64,000 nucleotides of DNA from the NCBI GenBank assembly GCA_965225625.1, contig CBDDBH010000028.1:62001-126000 (forward strand). Direction: 5' to 3'. The position numbers and the translations under genes are program-made. A model generated the notes under the pieces. The model had not been told where the DNA came from and searched no databases. It saw nothing but the letters and a program-made list of their open reading frames with translations. The stretch comes from CBDDBH01 sp965225625 (GTDB lineage: Bacteria; Pseudomonadota; Gammaproteobacteria; JADZEE01). Below are positions 61,849 through 64,000 of the stretch, in pieces (positions within the stretch are counted from its first letter, which is position 1; the number at the start of each line of letters is the position of its first letter).

Positions 61849-62925
61849 ATGAACGTCCGTAAACTGATCCGGCCTGAAGTTCTCGAGCTTAGCGCGTACA
61901 ACGTCGCTGAGGCGGCCGGATTTATCAAACTCGACGCGATGGAGAATCCGTATGTCTGGCCGGATGAGCTTGTGCAACTGTGGTCGGATAGTTTGCACAG
62001 CGCGGCTATTAATCGCTACCCCGATCCCGAAGCCCGCGCGCTGAAAACCGCATTACGCAAATATCTAAGCCTGGCGGACAGAACTCCCTTGATTCTGGGC
62101 AATGGATCCGATGAGATTATCCAGATTATTTGCACGGCGATAGCGAGACCCGGGGCGACAATACTCGCTGCGGAACCGAGCTTTGTAATGTACCGTCAAT
62201 GTGCGGAAATTCTCGGCATCAATTTTGTCGGCATCGCACTACGCGAAGCCGATTTTAGCCTGGATGTTGACGCTTTTCTTGAAGCAATCGTGGCGTACCA
62301 ACCAGCAGTAAGCTTTCTTGCTTATCCGAACAATCCGACGGGCAATCTGTTCGAGCGCGACGCGATTCTGCGCATCGTGGAAGCTAGTGATGGTCTAGTG
62401 GTTCTGGACGAGGCTTATTTCCCTTTCGCCTGTCAGACAAATCTCGACTTGTTGAAAAGTTACGACAACGTGCTTGTGATGCAGACTTTATCGAAGCTAG
62501 GACTGGCTGGTTTACGCATCGGCCTGTTAGTTGGTGATGGGGTCTTATTACAGGAGTTCGACAAAGTCAGAATGCCTTACAATGTCGGCGTTCTGTCGCA
62601 AATCAGCGCCGAATTCATACTCGAGTACGCCACCGTATTAGCGCAACAGACCGCGCAGTTGCGCCAAGATCGAGAGGAACTGCACACCCGGCTGACGCAA
62701 CTCAAGGGAATATCGGCGTGGACCAGCCACGCTAATTTCATTCTGTTCAAGACCGCAGCGAACGCGAACGTCATACACCAACGCTTAAAAGCACACGGCG
62801 TTCTGATAAAAAACCTGGATGGCTCACATCCCCTGTTGCGCGATTGCCTGAGAGTAACGGTAAGTACGCCGCAAGAGAACGACGCTTTTATTGCGGCGTT
62901 GCGGCAAAGCCTCAGCGAAGTCTAG
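61849..62925 (+). CDS. hisC: Histidinol-phosphate aminotransferase
   Basis: A 358-residue PLP enzyme of fold type I. It has LDAMENPYVWP, LGNGSDEIIQII, SFLAYPNNPTGNLF, LVVLDEAYFPFA and the PLP-lysine segment TLSKLGLAGLRIGLLVG. It makes histidinol phosphate from imidazole acetol phosphate and glutamate. Its TAG stop (62923-62925) is part of the left terminus of the palindromic repeat element that follows, so the last codons may have been altered by insertion. Confidence 0.96.
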   Translation: MNVRKLIRPEVLELSAYNVAEAAGFIKLDAMENPYVWPDELVQLWSDSLHSAAINRYPDPEARALKTALRKYLSLADRTPLILGNGSDEIIQIICTAIARPGATILAAEPSFVMYRQCAEILGINFVGIALREADFSLDVDAFLEAIVAYQPAVSFLAYPNNPTGNLFERDAILRIVEASDGLVVLDEAYFPFACQTNLDLLKSYDNVLVMQTLSKLGLAGLRIGLLVGDGVLLQEFDKVRMPYNVGVLSQISAEFILEYATVLAQQTAQLRQDREELHTRLTQLKGISAWTSHANFILFKTAANANVIHQRLKAHGVLIKNLDGSHPLLRDCLRVTVSTPQENDAFIAALRQSLSEV

Positions 62926-62954
62926 CCCGCATAATTCATGAAGGGTGGAGCGGA

Positions 62955-62987
62955 GCGAGACGAAGGTCCAGGGGACCTTCGTCTCGC
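62955..62987 (+). terminator. Perfect 15-bp hairpin after hisC
   Basis: GCGAGACGAAGGTCC (62955-62969) pairs perfectly with 62973-62987 around a 3-base loop. It lies 30 bp past the hisC stop inside the repeat element and could end the his transcript. There is no T tract. Confidence 0.5.
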
Positions 62988-63258
62988 GGAACGCCCGAGC
63001 CAGGATGGCGGGGCCGGCGCCCAAGCGCAGCACGGAGTGCGCAGTGCAGGGATGGATGCTCGCGCAGGACGCGTGCGGCTGGGCGCCGCGAGGGCCAGGA
63101 TAGCTGCGCGATACGGTACAAACTGTCCTTTGCCGTCGTTGACATGGAACCTTTACAACGCCTGGGTATCACTCGCATCGCGTGGCGTGACCGCCAGGGA
63201 TGGCGGAAATACAGACCATGCACGACTGCAGGAGGTAGGGCGAAGCAGGAGCCAGAGC

Positions 63259-63354
63259 CGACGAGTCCAGGGATGGACGAGGTAGAACGACGCAGGAGGC
63301 CAAAGTCGACGAGTCCATGGATGGACGAGGTAGAACGACGCAGGAGGCCAAAGT
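63259..63354 (+). repeat. 48-bp tandem repeat inside the repeat element
   Basis: Two almost identical 48-bp units (63259-63306 and 63307-63354, one or two differences) begin CGACGAGTCCA. A partial third unit begins at 63355, and a degenerate copy appears to precede the array. It is a small minisatellite inside copy 2 of the element; copy 1 has none. Confidence 0.85.
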
Positions 63355-63440
63355 CGACGAGCGTTTGTCTGCCCTTCGTGAAATATGCGGGCTACACACT
63401 ATGCGAAAATCGTTATTACGTTTGCTTGTTTCGCTCAGCC

Positions 63441-64000
63441 TTACTCTCGCTGTCCCATACGCGGGCGCTCGGCGACGCTGACAGCGATTGTGATTACCTG
63501 CGATTTTCGTACGAGTGTGAGATCGATGCGGGTGCCGGGTTCGAAACTGGAGATCACGTCTACGGCCTCGCGAGAGTCGATGATACCCTCACCGTTTATG
63601 TGAGTGATTGCATCTCCGGCGCGAATTCCTGCGACGCTCGCCGGGCCCGTGTTTACCACACGTTCCACCACGACCCCGTTACCGTTGTGTAGACCTGGCT
63701 GCGTGATCATGTCGGGCCCAAGGTTTCGCACCTCCAAGCCAAGCCAACCGCGTACCACTGCGCCGGTGTCGATGATCTCACGCATAATATCGAGTGCGGC
63801 ATCCGCTGGTATGGCAAAACTAATGCCCTGTGAACCACCGTCTTGCGAGACGATTGCGCTGCTGATCCCAATCAGCTCTCCTCGTGTGTTAATTAGTGCC
63901 CCACCGGAATTTCCAGGATTTATGTCGGCGTCGGTTTGTATGAAGTTCTCGAATGTGTTCACGCCCACACGATTGCGTCCGGTAGCACTGATTATTCCTT
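63441..64000 (-). CDS. degS: DegS/AlgW-type periplasmic serine protease (C-terminal part)
   Basis: The frame is open to the window edge, so the N-terminus and most of the trypsin-like domain are outside. The visible part reads GIISATGRNRVGVNTFENFI, then INPGNSGGALIN with the catalytic Ser, then ISFAIP, and one PDZ domain (VRGWLGLEV ... GIRAGDAITHINGE) before a short end. A single PDZ domain is the DegS/AlgW layout; DegP and DegQ have two. It lies tail to tail with hisC, as I recall for Pseudomonas algW. The family starts the sigma-E envelope stress cascade by cutting RseA/MucA. Confidence 0.88.
   Translation of the reverse strand, partial: GIISATGRNRVGVNTFENFIQTDADINPGNSGGALINTRGELIGISSAIVSQDGGSQGISFAIPADAALDIMREIIDTGAVVRGWLGLEVRNLGPDMITQPGLHNGNGVVVERVVNTGPASVAGIRAGDAITHINGEGIIDSREAVDVISSFEPGTRIDLTLVRKSQVITIAVSVAERPRMGQRE

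Larger units (their letters stand above)
62922..63395. repeat. Palindromic repeat element, copy 2 (long form)
   Basis: The left end CTAGCCCGCATAATTCATGA and the right end (63374-63394, GTGAAATATGCGGGCTA) form a 21-bp terminal inverted repeat with two mismatches. They match the termini of the element at 43209. A 24-bp core (63054-63077) is identical to 43237-43260. Inside are a perfect 15-bp hairpin (62955-62969 with 62973-62987) and a 48-bp tandem repeat. The element is about 470 bp and encodes no recognisable protein. It begins within the hisC stop codon and ends about 45 bp before the protease stop. Confidence 0.85.

Noticed and set aside
63259..63394. CRISPR array
   Set aside because: The 48-bp units are contiguous without unique spacers, there are only two full copies, and no cas genes are present.
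62844..63692. Plus-strand ORF of 282 codons spanning the end of hisC to the protease
   Set aside because: It reads out of frame through hisC, the repeat element and the antisense of the protease; composition is Arg-rich with repeat-derived segments and no family resemblance.

Overview
The window looks like a chromosomal segment of a gammaproteobacterium. The best evidence is gene order: queA-tgt-yajC-secD-secF, and the right-hand run mlaC-ibaG-murA-hisG-hisD-hisC followed by an opposing DegS/AlgW-type protease. From memory the latter matches the layout seen in Pseudomonas. Other gamma-type markers are pdxB, an srkA kinase with a DUF3301 neighbour, a CPXCG protein, OtsA/OtsB trehalose synthesis and short-form HisG. 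The genus cannot be fixed from the sequence alone.

Layout. 1-8.2 kb: end of an SDR dehydrogenase, an MFS transporter, an exported thioredoxin-like/YyaL-type protein, then a probable operon of quinone oxidoreductase, class III aminotransferase, exported acetamidase and FMN reductase. 8.2-12.6 kb: a CaiB/BaiF CoA-transferase, a small hypothetical gene, a sodium/solute symporter with its small membrane partner, and a DUF924 gene. 12.6-21.3 kb: a coupled MoxR ATPase/VWA pair, a YchJ-type SEC-C protein, and two divergent paralogues (866 and 861 aa) of unusual architecture: cNMP-binding domain x2, rhodanese, about 450 residues of coiled coil. A DUF465 gene lies between them. 21.3-27.7 kb: DUF3301, srkA, CPXCG protein, HAD phosphatase, trxB, M16C peptidase. 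27.7-32.6 kb: a tightly coupled trehalose cluster otsB-GH15-otsA-glk. 32.7-45.5 kb: a spermidine-synthase-like protein, then a minus-strand catabolic cluster (DUF1989, a 32-aa Cys-rich peptide, HemL-like aminotransferase, amidohydrolase, LLM flavin monooxygenase, HyuB, a PEP-synthase/rifampin-phosphotransferase-like enzyme, a small membrane protein, HyuA). 45.7-49.5 kb: a hypothetical gene, an asparagine synthase with a winged-helix-like tail, a 2OG-Fe(II) hydroxylase and tRNA-Leu(CAA) with a decayed integrase beside it. 49.8-64 kb: queuosine/Sec genes, pdxB, gloA, DUF4399, mlaC, ibaG, murA, hisGDC and the protease.

Cross-cutting observations. Three genes carry single-base indels that break otherwise well conserved frames: tgt has three insertions, mlaC one insertion, hyuA one deletion in a C run. 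Coding sense is intact on both sides of each, which suggests either assembly error or very recent decay. Two copies of a palindromic repeat with termini TAGCCCGCATA occur at 43.2 kb and 62.9 kb; the second supplies the stop codon of hisC. The most interesting candidate systems are the paired cNMP/rhodanese/coiled-coil proteins, where one paralogue has lost the phosphate-binding Arg, and the hydantoinase-centred cluster with its coupled mini-protein.
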